Assembly (NCBI GenBank): GCA_021029095.1
Contig: JAJOHG010000026.1
Coordinates: 62,001-126,000, forward strand
Source: Phellopilus nigrolimitatus
Taxonomy: Eukaryota; Basidiomycota; Agaricomycetes; Hymenochaetales; Hymenochaetaceae
DNA: 64,000 nt
Direction of reading: 5' to 3'
The position numbers and the translations under genes were made by a program. The notes under the pieces were generated by a model. The model saw only the letters and a list, made by a program, of their open reading frames with translations. It made no database searches and was not told the DNA's origin. Shown here one piece after another: positions 12,017 to 26,300 of this stretch (positions are counted from its first letter, which is position 1; every line of letters begins with the position of its first letter).

Positions 12017-13731
12017 GACTCGCGACGTCCGGTGCCGACAAAACAATAGCTATTGCGTAGATCTCGCTACTTTCAGGCCATGTCATCTTTTCTCCCATAT
12101 TTCCGTCCAAACTCCCCCCCCCGGTCTCCTCTTTGTGTTCTCTCTCATACTGCGCTTCCCCTCCCTCCCCCAGAGAGAAAAAAAAGAGCAGAAAACAGTA
12201 TAACAGCCCCATACTCTTAAACGTTTGTATTTTTCGCAGCTTTCACTGTCTGCTTACTGCTTCACGAAACTCGTGAAACATGCATAGGGAACACTAACCG
12301 GAACAATTGTGGCTGCGTATTACGTGATAGTCTGTGGCTGAGTTCAACCAATGTGTCGCATAGCGACCGACAGTCTTCAGCAATCTACCTTCCAGAGTCA
12401 ATAAATTCTATTTTTCAGTCTAATTGACGCTCTTCAATAGCTGTAGCAGCACCGCCAATGGGGATATAGGACTGTGGATGGCGTGTTCAGCCCAGAATTG
12501 AAAGCTTATGGGTGTCTAATTCAACACTTCACCTGACTCGGGGATAGCCTCTATTTTATAGCCTTCATTGATTTTGAATCTCGAGGAGTCTGATGACCAG
12601 ATTCTAGAGCCAAACTCTTACCCCACAACAGTAAATGTCAAGAAGAAGCAATCTAAAATAAGATAAGAGCCAGGAAATGAAGGCCTGGGTCTAGTCAAGT
12701 ATTTCAAAGATCGGTCTTTAGAGCAGTCATGTGCTTAGCAGAAAGGTCTATAGGGCGACTTCCGGGCACGCGACACAAGGCACGCTTAAATCTTGAAGTG
12801 TGAAAGGGTTCAAACGTTCGATCATAGGCGCTTTCGAAAGACCGGCTTCTAGATCGCGAGTTGAGGACTTCCCGAGACGCATTCCAAGCACGACTGAAAC
12901 AAGAAGCTATTAGAACACATCTAATTCATATATTAACTGACGATCAACCAAAGCTGCTGGTAAAGAGAAACAGGCTCCAATAGCGAATATTTCAACGGTC
13001 AAGATATTTGAAGACGCATTTGTCGAGTTCCGTAACATTTTTGAGGCTTCTAGTTAGTCAAGGCAAAGCAAGGCCCGCGAGACTCGGATATTAAAGCTAT
13101 CTCCAACTAGAACTGAACTTCCGAATCTCTCTTATACATAGCAATGATTCAACAAGACTGCATTCAGGTGACGTGAAAAACCCAGAGTTTCTGGTCTGAA
13201 TCGTACCAAGCTATTGAAAGGAAGAAGATATAAGTATAAATTCTTAAGAAGGAGCTTTGGCGATCACCTATCGACACGAGCACAAGCCGGAGCAGCAATA
13301 TGTCAGCAGGAGTGAAGGACTGGTGACATCTGTGAGTGAATAGCAGAACATCACCTGCAACGAGCAGCTTCCCAACAATAGTGGGGTGCCCACATCTCAG
13401 GAGCGGTTAGCGAAGCGTGTGTGACTAAGGCTTAATCTAGGTCTCCAATATGTGAAAGCAGGATCAGTTTTCACGGGGCACAGCCACTCAGCAAGTTATC
13501 ACGTGATGGATTTTGCGAGCCCTATTCCGAGACGTAGTTCATGACTTCGGGCATACTGTGAGCAAAAACGTGAGCGAGATTTCAAGCTCAGCCGGGAAAG
13601 AGCAGACTTGTGCATATTGAAGTTGAAAGCAAGTCGATTATTACATATGTACGTACTGTATAATTCTATGCCACGTACGTGCTCGGTTCCCACCCACGCT
13701 GATGACGTGGTCGCGGACACAGGCTCAGCCG
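12017..13731. other. intergenic, no gene recognised
   Basis: About 1.7 kb of low coding potential, with stops in all frames at short intervals. It ends at the target-site duplication of the MITE that follows. Confidence 0.45.
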
Positions 13732-13739
13732 CTCATAGC

Positions 13740-14134
13740 TAGTGCTGCCGGGAGGCAAGGTAACCTTAAGGCAAGGTTTACCTTACCTTTAGCACTAACC
13801 AAATCGGGCACCTTGAGGTACCTTGAGGTCGCCTTAAGGTCACCTTAAGGTGAAGTACCGTTGTCACGATCTCAGCCAGAAAGAAATCGGCAATCATTTA
13901 TGTACTGAAACTTAGTGTAAACCAGTACCCGTCGGGTACATAGCACGGTGATCTTTCTGTGACGCTTCGTGACTAGAATTCTTCATTATGACAAATGATT
14001 TCCTAACGTGGTAATCACCTTAAGGTACCTCAAGGCGAGGTTGTCAAGGTGGACGACCTTGACGACCTTGAGGTGATCGAGGTGCTGACTAATCAAGGTG
14101 GAGGTCACCTCGACCTTGCCTCCCGGCAGCACTA
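13740..14134. mobile_element. hAT-type MITE, 395 bp
   Basis: The ends form a perfect 22-bp terminal inverted repeat: it begins TAGTGCTGCCGGGAGGCAAG and the right end is its exact complement. The 8-bp sequence CTCATAGC flanks it on both sides (13732-13739 and 14135-14142), the target duplication size of hAT elements, whose ends also begin with TAG or CAG. Inside, the subterminal parts are packed with copies of the palindrome ACCTTAAGGT and its CCTTGAGG variants, likely transposase-binding repeats. There is no transposase frame, so it must be mobilised in trans. Its perfect ends and target duplication suggest a recent insertion. Confidence 0.9.
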
Positions 14135-14273
14135 CTCATAGCAGCGGCGTACATCGCTTGCTGATGCCGCGAAGGTCGGTACTAGTACTAATGTTCCCAC
14201 TTTTAATCTCTCATATCTAACACCACAATTTGTAGTGTCCAAACTGAAAATATCCGTGCACCTGGCAACAGAG

Positions 14274-16358
14274 ATGCCGAGAGTCAGGGAAATCGCAAAT
14301 GTCATCGCACTCTTGGGTAATCTTGCGGGGACATGCTATGCCTCGCAAGCGGTCTTGAGCCCTCTGTACGGAAAGACGTTCGGACCCATATACTTCTACT
14401 TTGGCACATTTGTGTCATTTTTGTTTTGTTCGTCTATTTTTCCCGATGCTACAAGGCAACAACGAAGGGCGCTCAAGATTGTGTCTCTCGTGCAGGTCGC
14501 GACAGCGGTCTGTGCCAGATTCCTAGGGGCGTTCACAGCCTTACATATTGAAAATCCTATGCTTGCTGCTTTAGCTGTGCATTCACTACTGAGTTTCCCG
14601 ATGATTGGTTTAGAAGGAGCAGTGTGGCTGCAATGGACTGTGCGTATGGACTCCATCTTTCATCAGTTATGAAATCTGAAGGCATCAATCAGAAGAAATT
14701 TATGGACCAAGAATCGACGAAAATCGGACAGATAATCATAGGAATATTCACTTGCGTCGCTTTGGCCTCCATCATGAATTTCGCCGAACCGTTTCTCGGG
14801 AACATCATACTTGAGTTTACGAACTTCTCGCCAAACGCGACTGTCTGTATTATTGTTGCTTTTTGTATCCTGAATATCTGACGGATGATAGTGACATCGG
14901 TTTTTAGTTTATCTGCTTGGCAATGGCAACATACACTCTCTCAAACGTCTTCAATCCCGAACTCGCCGTGTCTAAAACCCGGTACCTAAGCAGCATGATT
15001 ACTGTAATCTCGCTGTTTGTGGTTATGCTGGCTATCACCGTCCCGCCTTACACGCCTGGCAGCATTACCATCCTATACCAGCGCTATACGGCGCTTGGAT
15101 TGGTACAGGTCGCAGACAGCCATTTCAGTGCATCTGCAACCAGGTATTTGCGACTGGACGCGTCTATGCTAGGTATCGCCAAGTTATCATCAGACGGAGT
15201 TCTCGGAGATACTATCGGTGAATCCAACGCTCTACAGGATGCTGCGAGGCTGGTTCAAAGCACAAAGGGCAAACGGGCATTAATCATGTAGGTCTTGCTT
15301 GATTTTCATGTTCTAATTACTCTCTGTCTTCAAGCCCTCGTCTGATTTAATTTCATCTGTCTCAGTGGCGTCCGAACCGGTGCTTCTGCAAAGTCTCTGA
15401 TTTCTCATTCCTACAATACGACAGTCGTCGATGAGAATCGAGCGGTATACGATGTAGCGCGAACCTATTTCGGGCTCCCTGACCCGAACACTGTTTTCAT
15501 CGAGGACCCTGCATTTTGGGTACAGCGATATGCTGCACGAACTGCAAGTACTGATGGTGCCAGATTTGACGTGATCGTGCACGATGTTTTCGAAGGAGGC
15601 GAGTTACCGGCGAAGCTCTTCACAATGGAGTTCTGGGCCGTGGCAAAAGGCCTCTTGGATAGTCGAGGCGTCATCTCAGTGGTGAGTTCGCATATGTCTA
15701 TTCCTCTTGGCCAACGCGTTTCTCTCCTCATGCTAGCTATCAGATTAATTCTCGAATTTATCACACAGAGATACGTGGGAAACTCAAACTCGGTCACGCT
15801 CAAGTCAACTTTGAACATGCTTCAAAAAACCTTCACGACATGCAGGGCCTACCGTTCTGGCTCATATGACCAGAAATCGCCGTTGGAGATCACAGAACTG
15901 GTCCGTCTATTCTAGTTTAGAAGTAAATCGATTACAGCGTCGTTCTAACCTTCTTTCCCTCGATCGACTTGACTCGACCCCTCTACCTGCCTCCTGTTTT
16001 TTGTATCTACTTAGGTTATCTTCTGCACACCTTCTGAGTCGCTCACATTTCGCAGACCTATTGAGGCGGACTTCGCTTTCGCCTCGTCAGCTCAGCACAA
16101 GGACGTACTGACAGCTCTAGACAAGTACGAAATGGACATCAGCGCAGTTCTAGGAGAAACGTCACCAGAGCGCTTCCTGTTACGAGAGGCAGACCCCGTG
16201 ATGAGTCGTTGGGGGCGGGAAAGCATCAATGTGTATTGGAAATGTGAGTCAAGGATGAGACCCTCGAACTTCTATTAATTGATGTAGTGAGAGCTGAGTG
16301 TCTTATTCTTGTAGTGATGAGGCAGCGATTTCCGGCGACTGTCTGGAGCAGCTACTAA
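14274..16358 (+). CDS. membrane protein fused to a spermidine-synthase-like domain
   Basis: Seven exons (14274-14639, 14693-14854, 14908-15287, 15366-15681, 15769-15900, 16015-16243, 16315-16358) give 542 residues in frame. The first about 270 residues hold several hydrophobic segments (IANVIALLGNLAG, FGPIYFYFGTFVSFLF, IIIGIFTCVALASI, MITVISLFVVMLAI). The second half is a class I methyltransferase/SpeE-like fold: IGVRTGASA is the nucleotide loop, VVDENRAVYDVA the acidic ribose-binding strand, and HDVFEGG the catalytic loop region. Fungi have such membrane-bound spermine/spermidine synthase homologues of uncertain substrate. The second intron is ambiguous: the donor may be at 14855 (GTTGCT) or 14843. 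The last intron could also end at 16287 in frame. A GTG codon upstream at 14235 is not used as start. Confidence 0.8.
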
Positions 16359-16926
16359 ATCAATCTCAGTACCCCCGCCTAACAAGTGACTTACCATTTT
16401 GTCTAATCAGTGGTAAGTATAGGATTTGACGGAGCGGGGACATCGTTTGAACTCTCTTTTACATATACTGCACATCACAAGATGCACCTAGATCATGACC
16501 CGTTACCGGGCTCTATTAAATATACGATGGGAGTGATCTTTCTTACCTTGTGTGCTACCGCCATACGCGGAAGATACCGTTTATTTCTTGAGCTTTAAAA
16601 GCTTCCAAATGAACACAACATCGTCCTCGGAGGTAGATAATCACCAGAGTTTGGCACAAGCAATCAGGGGCGACCAGAAGTGCTTGAAACATCGTGGAAT
16701 GTCGTCACGCATATCTCAAGTTGATACGGACCACTTAGCAGATAACAGGAAGAAGGAGTGTGGCATAGGGATCAATATATAAGAAATTCCTTGATCAAGA
16801 TGTTATTTCAATTTACGGGTAGGTAACAAAGACATGCATGTGTTTGTACGAGATCTTTCTGAAAGCTTAGTTGACTTTGACATTACATTTCCTTCTTTAA
16901 ACTTTCGAGCACCGCCGAATTGCTTC
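16359..16926. other. intergenic; outer edge of the duplicated segment
   Basis: No gene. The part from about 16,760 to 16,926 still aligns, in reverse, with the sequence just downstream of the second protease copy (51,086-51,250), so the left border of the duplication lies near 16,760. Confidence 0.5.
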
Positions 16927-18772
<1,846 letters not shown>

Positions 18773-18861
18773 TTCGACGACTAGATTGATGCGGAGGAGT
18801 TGAGGCTTGCGGGTCTTTCAAAGGCTGTCTGGGAGATCTTTACGAGGTTGTTGCGCTTCAT

Positions 18862-18868
18862 TTTATAC
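18862..18868 (-). promoter_or_regulatory. TATA box of protease copy A
   Basis: TATAAAA on the reverse strand, about 90 nt before the ATG. The identical element and spacing occur before copy B. Confidence 0.55.
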
Positions 18869-20480
18869 CTCTGAGAGTGAGACCCTAGGGACTCCGAGTC
18901 CAGCTTCACAGATTGTTGACTAGTAAAACACATGGAAGGGAAGATCCAGAAAGAGTACACGAGGAAAGTGCTTGAAACATAGACACCCTCATTCCGTACG
19001 AACCGCAGATGTTCAGAGTTCTAAAGAAAGTGAGATAGCACTTAGCATTAACTTCTCTCTTGATTTCATTATGCTCGTCGGATGGAGAAAGTTTAGAGGA
19101 GTGGCCGTACTTACGAATGCGAGAACCGAGGACTTTGGAGTTCCAGCTTCGCAGAATGTCAGGTGGTAAAGTTCGCTACAAGGCGAGGGAAGGCACTGAA
19201 AGAGTATATAAGGGAAGTGTATGGAACACAAGCGCCACTGCCCCGCAAACATAAACTTGTCCGAAACGAGGCAGCACCCTCCGAATTAAATTTGGAGAGG
19301 CTAAGGCACTGGTGCAACGGGTTCATCGCAAAAGTCGGACCGAGAGTCGGCCTTTTTTGCGGTGCTCGGAGCCAAGCTCGCGCACAATGGCAAAGACAGT
19401 CGTCGTGGCCACAGTAATAGCATCAGTGCAAACGGATAGTAGAAGACAATCTGAAACCGCTCAGGCTCCTCGGTGTACCTCGAGGCTCTACTTCGGTCTT
19501 CCATTGGTGTGGAATGTGTGCACGCAGACGACCAGTTGGCAGGCTCGTGATGCGCCTCTTTTTTTATAACAATGTACCATCTGCGGTAGAAGTGATGGGA
19601 AGGAGTGGGTTGAGCTAATACCGAGGTGCTCCAAAAGCCATGATACGTTCGAGGGTTGCCGGGGCGGAAACACGAGAACCCGAAACTGGCATTTTCAGTT
19701 GTCTATTAGCAGTCGCTGCAAATTTGGACATCCTTCAAATCTCTGAAGATACACGTAGGGATCCGAACTATTCATCCGTATCGGAATTCGCATTTGTACT
19801 TGGTTTTGAAGAGCAGGATGTATCCATACCCAATGTCTTCCAAGCGAATGGAAACGATTTTGCGCAGTAGCAATAAAGGCTGAAAATATAATGAAAAACG
19901 ACTTCGGCAGAGTATCGGAAGATGTGACACCCACACTGCGAGACACTAAGTAACATGAAAGGGAGTGTGTGCTTTGATCTGATCCAACTCACGGATGAGA
20001 TCGTGCGCGAACACCGGCGTCTGAGGAATTCTCAACCTAGCGACAACCTTACCACCCCTCCGCACCAACCAAACAAGCAGACACTTCGCAACTCCATCTC
20101 AACGCTCTTCAAACCGGACTCTTCATCGTCGTCGACGGCTTCTCGGCGCACTTTCGCCCAAGCTCGCCTTCGCGCTCCAGTCTCAAGAATTGGGCTCGCG
20201 CCGTACATGTCTTAGACACTATGCAGACAAGGCGCGGGCTGAATCCCGATCCGAGTTTGGCGTCCTTGCAGGCACGGCGATCTGTAGCATGCCTTCGCAG
20301 TGTCAATGGAGGTGAAGGGTTATGACGACCCTGTACTACAGCGCGGCATCGGCGTAGCACCGGGTGAGCTCGAGGATGTCGTCAAGGGCGTGCGGGGGAC
20401 GTGGACGGGAACGCGCAACCTCGGAGGCTCCAGTAATGATTCGCGCATAGTTCCAGCGTCACGTCGAACGAGAGGTAGCA
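18869..20480. repeat. duplicated flank of protease copy A (inverted pair with 47.5-49.2 kb)
   Basis: This stretch aligns in reverse with 47,480-49,200 over most of its length, with many substitutions and small indels. Short frames in it (such as the one containing LRHWCNGFIAKVGPRVGLFCG at about 19,300) are open for longer in the other copy. There the same segment continues for some 200 codons, while here a 2-bp deletion breaks it. No reading frame is preserved in both copies, so I treat it as decayed sequence. Confidence 0.7.
19966..20460 (+). pseudogene. fragment of the 3' half of gene G (parent at 58,426-60,563)
   Basis: Pieces of the parent protein are readable in shifting frames: EIVREHRRLRNSQPSDN, then HQPNKQTLRNS, and near the end VKGYDDPVLQRGIGVAPGEL and GTWTG. 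The parent has DEVVREHRRLSNSQASDN and VKGYDDPVLRRGVGVALGEL. Frameshifts and a missing 5' half make it non-functional. The sequence after it also matches the parent's downstream flank, up to the MITE insertion. Confidence 0.85.
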
Positions 20481-20531
20481 GTTTGCACACAATCGCTTAT
20501 ACTCCCATGCGCTGAGGGCCCTCGGGATAAT

Positions 20532-20832
20532 AGAGTGTTTCTAGAGGTCTTCGCACTTGAATTTCGCCGACTTATGGCGACTACTATTATTAGCTAGGCG
20601 AGGGTAAGCGAAGGAGCCCGCTGGAGCTCATGCAAATCATTAGAAAAAAGTTGTTGTGACCCGCGCGTGACTCGACATACTTTTCGCTACAGACGGGCCA
20701 GTAAAAATGTTTGCGTGACTTCCGCAGTATCACACCTTTAGCCGGGCTCCATATCGCTTGCTCGGCTATTCTAAAGATAGTAGTCGCCATAAGTCAGCGA
20801 AATTCAAGTGCGAAGACCTCTAAAAACACTCT
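20532..20832. mobile_element. MITE with 56-bp inverted repeats, 301 bp
   Basis: The outer 56 bp (20532-20587 and 20777-20832) are inverted repeats differing at only two positions, both C/T. The end begins AGAGTGTTT and the arm runs through CTTCGCACTTGAATTTCG. Imperfect complementarity continues inward. The insertion is flanked by AAT on both sides, a 3-bp duplication like that of PIF/Harbinger elements; TA with shorter ends is the alternative reading. The matching site downstream of gene G (58,255-58,340, reversed) lacks the element. No coding capacity. Confidence 0.85.
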
Positions 20833-21004
20833 AATGCTTGTTATTTACATTTTCTGTGTCTATTGGTTTAAAATCAATCTCATAACTTATTAATTATCCA
20901 ACAAAAGGAAAGAAAAAAAAATGCAGCGCCGAGCTGTCCGGACCGCATTTGAGTTCCGAAATCTGCGTGGCATTGCTAGACCGCGAACAAGGGTCAGCGC
21001 CATT

Positions 21005-22827
21005 TCATGAAGGAAGCCTCTTCCACAATGCTTCCGACAGAAGACGTAACTCTCTGCACCGCATCAGCTCAGCAGGGTTTCTGCAACTCTGCAAAAATCG
21101 CGCATCGCGTGAGTTTATGAAAACATTTACAAGCTAAAGCCATGCGTCTTTTACCGTTTTCTTTTCTTTGCAATTATGCTTTCGGGACTCAGTGAAATCG
21201 AGGATGGAGAACCCGCCAGCAATGGTTCGAACAACGTTACGCGGTTCAAGGTCCCCGTGGACTATACCTAGACCATGTAATTCCTGGGCCACTAATAAGA
21301 CCTTCTCCCTTAAATCATGTATATGGAAAAATTAAGGTCAGAACGTATCAATAAACCCAGATCACTCACTTTTCATCCGGATTTAGATCTTCCCACTTCC
21401 GCAAAGCACCGCCTTTGCAGCTCCAATATCAGAACAGAAATATTACCGCTTTCGAACATCCCAAAGCATTGAGGTGCGATGCGCTTCGACAATTGCCCGG
21501 GTTGACAGCAAACGCGTTCCAGAATTTGGTAAATGCCGAACTCATGTCGAAGTTGTTCACGCCTGCTCTCGTCTTCGCTCCTCAGAACCTCGACATATTT
21601 GACGGCGAATGCCCGTGGAATCGGTGCATCTTGAGCACTGTTCGCCTCCAATTGGCCTTCGTAGACTACACCTGTTGCGCCATGGCCGAGAGGACGAGTG
21701 AGCCGCAGATAGATAGGTTCGTCGGTATTGTCCGTCAGCCTGGTCGTGGACGTAGGATTTACTTCTTGAAGAGAGAACCAGTGTGGCTCTGGTGTTTCTA
21801 ATGGTGCCATGGTGATTCTTAACGCGGCAAGTTCTCCAGGAAAGCTTTCTGACTTGGGTCTTGCATCTTCGGGAATGACATCAAGCTCAACATCTTTCGG
21901 GATCTTCGTTGAGGGCACATCGGCTTCATTTACAGCAGCCAGGAGGGCACCAAGAAAAGCGCGGAAAGCTCTGGTCTCGCCCTCGATCGAGAGCATAGGT
22001 GAATACGTCAGATAAGGCTGTTCATCAGGAGAGCGAAGACCGCCACGATGAAGACGAAAAATGATCCAGTGATTGTGCGAAGTCAGAAAAAGCCACTCGG
22101 TTTTCCATGAAGCCATGACATGTATAAAGCGACCTGTCAGACAAAGTCAACAGTCAATTCCATCACGAGCAAGCGGCAAACCGACGTTCAAAATGACTTT
22201 TTCCATCAATGGCCGATCGTTTGACCAATCCAAGATAAATCCGCGCGGTGGTAAAAGTCTTCCGACTTCGCATAGAACTTGATTGGATTTCGCCTCGGCG
22301 AGGGCTACCAGCCTCGAGTCTATTTCGAGACCATAATCGACTTTCGAAACATATCCGTCAGCCGAGGGTTGCGGGATACAATTTAGAAACTTGTCCAAAC
22401 AAAGCAGGCATCGGATCGCTGCATGGAGAAATGCCTTGTAGATCAACATGGACGCCTAATAATGTCAATATTCACGCTGACCATAGATATACATCATAGT
22501 CACCTTTGCTTCACTCAGATTGTCTTTCCAAATCATATTTTTCTCGTGAGAGTCGAGTTTCGGCGCGAAACAGGCAAGCAACTCAATCTCTTCAGACGCG
22601 CTCAAACGCTTGTCACCTAGAATGTCATCCAGAGTAGAGCAAAGAGCATCGACCAACTTGACGTCTCGTATAGCCCTTGCAGCTTTCCACTTGGCATCAG
22701 GTCGGCCTGCCTCAAACAAACTAGGTTCCGTTAAATTGCAGCTTTGTGTCGAATCAGACATAGGAAAGGGAAAGACAGCGCTCTCCTCGAGTATGTCCCG
22801 CAGTCTCTTGCCTTGGTCTGCCTCCAT
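21005..22827 (-). pseudogene. fungal protein-kinase-like gene, copy A, frameshifted
   Basis: Exons by alignment with the copy at 55.9-57.6 kb start at 22827-22504, 22455-22187 and 22133-21370, followed by two more. The N-terminal half (MEADQGKRLRDILEE and DKRLSASEEIELLACFAPKLD) is a fungal-specific region. The kinase-like part has a glycine loop (PLGHGATGVVYEG), a VAIK-like FAVKYV, the catalytic loop HGDLEPRNV and DFTES in place of DFG. Lesions are a 5-bp insertion at about 22,112-22,118 (ATGTC repeated before MASW) and one extra base at about 21,412-21,415 in the exon end. The catalytic loop itself is intact. The two copies agree best at protein level, so the family was functional before duplication. 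Confidence 0.8.
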
Positions 22828-22978
22828 TGCGTGAGTAGTGGAATGGTATTCCAGAGGGGCAGTTGTCTCGGAACGAACGACCGATTAAGTGTCGGCTGAC
22901 AAAATCATTACATAACTAAGCCACTCGCCTGAGGATGACTTCCACGCTATCAATTGCCACAATGACTTAAAGTGTTGA

Positions 22979-23088
22979 GACACCGTAGCAAAGTGGTTAA
23001 TGCGACAGATTTGAATCGTTCTGGGGTTCGAACCAGAAACCTCATCTGTTCCTCTTCGAGGGCGTAGGTTCGAACCCTGCCGGTGTCG
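22979..23088 (+). tRNA. tRNA-Ser(UGA) with intron
   Basis: The acceptor stem GACACCG pairs with CGGTGTC at the other end, with G as discriminator. The T arm is GTAGG-TTCGAAC-CCTGC, a long variable arm is present as expected for serine, and the D arm has AGTGGTTAA. The anticodon TGA lies at 23012-23014. The anticodon stem ACAGA/TCTGT is interrupted by an intron of about 28 nt (23016-23043) one base after the anticodon, the standard position. Confidence 0.93.
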
Positions 23089-23090
23089 TC

Positions 23091-23095
23091 TTTTT
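23091..23095 (+). terminator. RNA polymerase III terminator
   Basis: A run of five T two bases after the tRNA 3' end. Confidence 0.8.
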
Positions 23096-23319
23096 CTACC
23101 TGGAACTTGTTTTGCAGTCTTTAGATTTGTGTTACTTGTGATTTTGTTTTTATGTTTGAGTCTTCAGGTGACAGTACAAGGCTCTCAGTGACTATCTATG
23201 TAAGCTAGTAACCAAGATTACCGCATTAAGGTGCCGTCGCGACATGACCGGCCCTAAACCTAGTTCAAATGACAAGACATCTTTGCCCACACCGTCGCCA
23301 CGCGTTTTGTTTCTGAACC

Positions 23320-26300
23320 ATGATCTCGTCCCCAGCTCCTTCTTCAACAGAGATTTCAATGTTCGACATCGATTCTACGCGTGTAAGCTCAGCCGAAACC
23401 TCGCCGCCACCGTCTGATGAAGGGACCGCGAAGGTGGTCGAGGATGGAGACGAGTACGAGGAAAAAGTGAGTGCTGCAAGTGGCTTGGCTGATGGCTATA
23501 TTAAGCTTTTAAATCACAAGGAGAACGCCGAGATGTCAGAAGAAGTAAGATATCTCGAAGACATGGTGAGTTCAAGAGGTTTTGCGCGAATGCGTAGATA
23601 TTTGAATTCTCGCCACAGGACGACGACGAACGGTTCGGTCGGCTCCGCTTCCTCCTTGAAAAGTCAAATAGATTCGCACAAATTGTGCACGACCAGATGA
23701 AGCTCGCTAGGACTGGCTCCAAGCGGACTGCTGCATCAACTTCCAAGGCTGGACGGGGTGGTGCGAAGCGAAGGCGGGGTGGTGCGCCACCTCCAACGAA
23801 GAGACGAAAGGCACGAATCGAAAGCGACGACGAAGCAGACGAGCAATTGGAAGAAAAGAAAGAGGGAGAAACTGAGTTCCAACAGCCGGCACTTGTTACC
23901 GGAGGAAAGCTAAAGGGTTATCAGCTCGAGGGAGTCGCATGGATGGTCAGTTTATGGGATAATGGCATTTCCGGGATCCTTGGTATGTTGGATGATTTGA
24001 AAATGGAAAAAAGAGCACGCCTAAATTGATTTCTCTCCTATAGCGGACGAGATGGGCCTCGGAAAGGCATGCATTTTTTGGATATTGTTGATTCTCTTCT
24101 TCTCCTGGCTGACCTCAAGTTTCGCAGACACTTCAGACAATATCCTTTTGCGCTGTCCACCGCGAGCGTTCTGACGCTCCGTTTCTTATCGTATGTCCGC
24201 TCAGCGTTTTGCACAATTGGATGGATGAGTTTGCAAAATTTGCTCCTAAGGTATGTTCCGCGTAACGTGAAACGTGCATTCGACTTATCACATTTCACCG
24301 AAGATTCCAGTCGTCATGTATCATGGTACACCCGTGGACAGAGCCGAGTTACGCCGAACTGTTATGCGCCCTCTGGACGATGAAGACGAAGAAGCCGGTA
24401 CCGACACTTCTTCATCTCCACGGAGGCGAAAGCGCAAGGAGCAGAGGAAGCCTCACGTAGTAGTTACCACGTATGAAATGATTGTCAAGGACCGGAAACA
24501 TTTGGCGGGTCACAAATGGGGCTACATTGTCGTCGACGAAGGCCATCGCCTCAAGAACTTTAATTGCAAGCTAGTGCAAGAGATTAAGAAGTTCACGAGC
24601 GCAGGGAGAATGATACTGACGGGCACGCCACTGCATGTGAGTTGTATATGTTCATACTGAAAACACTCGAGACTGATGAGGATTTAGAATAACTTGGCTG
24701 AATTATGGTCGCTTCTGAACTTCATTCTTCCTGACATCTTTTCTGACTTGAGCACGTTCCAGCAATGGTAAGATTCTTGTTTGTCTCCTTACCTTCTCGA
24801 TGCTCGCCTGATGCCTTCTCTGCAGGTTCAATATACCGACGATGCAGACATCGTTCAATTCTGGCCAGACTGCAGAAATTGTATCAACTCTCCACTCTAT
24901 TCTCAAGCCATTCCTCCTGCGTCGCCTCAAGGTAGACGTGGAGCAATCTCTCCCGCCAAAGAAAGAATATGTATTATACGCTCCTCTAACAGGAGAGCAG
25001 AAGGCGGTTTACGAGGCGGTCCTCAATGGTAGCCTTCGGCGCTTCTTGATCGCAGGCAAGCAAGAACCAGGTCTCGATAAAGAAAATGAGGAACGAAGGG
25101 CGAAAGAGAAGCATAGGATGTTAACGGAGGGCAGGAAGCTGCGTAAGAGGGGAACAAAGAGAAATTACGATGTCGATGGAGACGATGATGAATACTTCAA
25201 GAAACTGAAGACAGGCGAGCTGGAGGAAATAGATGGTATCACACGGCGGAAGACGGACGATCCCGCACTCATCATAGGCAGAGAATATCACTATAAGAAC
25301 GCCGGTATGAAGAGTTCTCGTTGACTTGTGCTGGCGCTTTTTTTGCTCACGACTGACGATGTCATCTACAGTCAAGCAAGTAAACAACCTTCATCTTCAG
25401 AATGCAGTGATGCAACTTCGCAAAGTATGCTCTCACCCATTCTTATTCGACTGGCCCGTAGACCCGATTACTCGCGAACAAGTGATTGACGACGGGCTCG
25501 TCGGAGCAAGCGGCAAAATGCTTGTCCTCGACCGTCTTCTGACTGAGCTCTTCAAGCGCGGTCACAAAGTGCTGCTGTTTAGTCAGTTTACGACCATGCT
25601 TGATATCATCGAGGTGAGCGTCGTAAACGGGTCTGTCACTGATGCCTTGATTATTAAACCATTTTCAGGCATGGGCAGATGAGTTCAAGGGATGGAAGCT
25701 TTGTCGCATTGATGGAAGTTCGAGTCCGATGGAAAGGCGTGAACAAATGAGCTTGTTCCAAAACGGCGGAGACGACCCAGATGCGCCTCGTCTTTTCATC
25801 CTCAGTACTCGTGCTGGTGGGCTAGGGATTAATCTCACTGCTGCGGATACTGTAATTTTCTATGATCAGGACTGGGTAGGGGAACTTATGTGTTTTATCC
25901 CAATGCTTATAAGACACTTACAACTATACACTACAGAACCCGCAAATGGACATGCAGGCGCAGGATCGCGCTCATCGGATTGGACAGACCAAGCCCGTGC
26001 TCATTTTCCGTATTGTAAGCGCACATACGATTGAGAACACGATCATGCAACGCGCCAATGAGAAGCGTAAATTGGAAGCACTTGTCATTGCAAAAGGTGA
26101 GTAAATAATTTAAATTAATGACTAATTGACCGACCGTCATCTCTCTTCCAAGGCAAGTTTAAAGCTCCAGGTTCGTTGATTGCGAAAGGCGGACGAGACA
26201 AGGATAGCCTTGCAGAGATTGCGGCGTCGCTACTCAAGCTCGAAGGCGAAAAGATCCAGGTCGTGCCAAATACGGAAGCGGGAAAGACAAACGTCATCAG

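Noticed and set aside
14235..14273. GTG start for the spermidine-synthase-like gene
   Set aside because: Eukaryotic nuclear genes rarely use GTG; an ATG lies 13 codons downstream.
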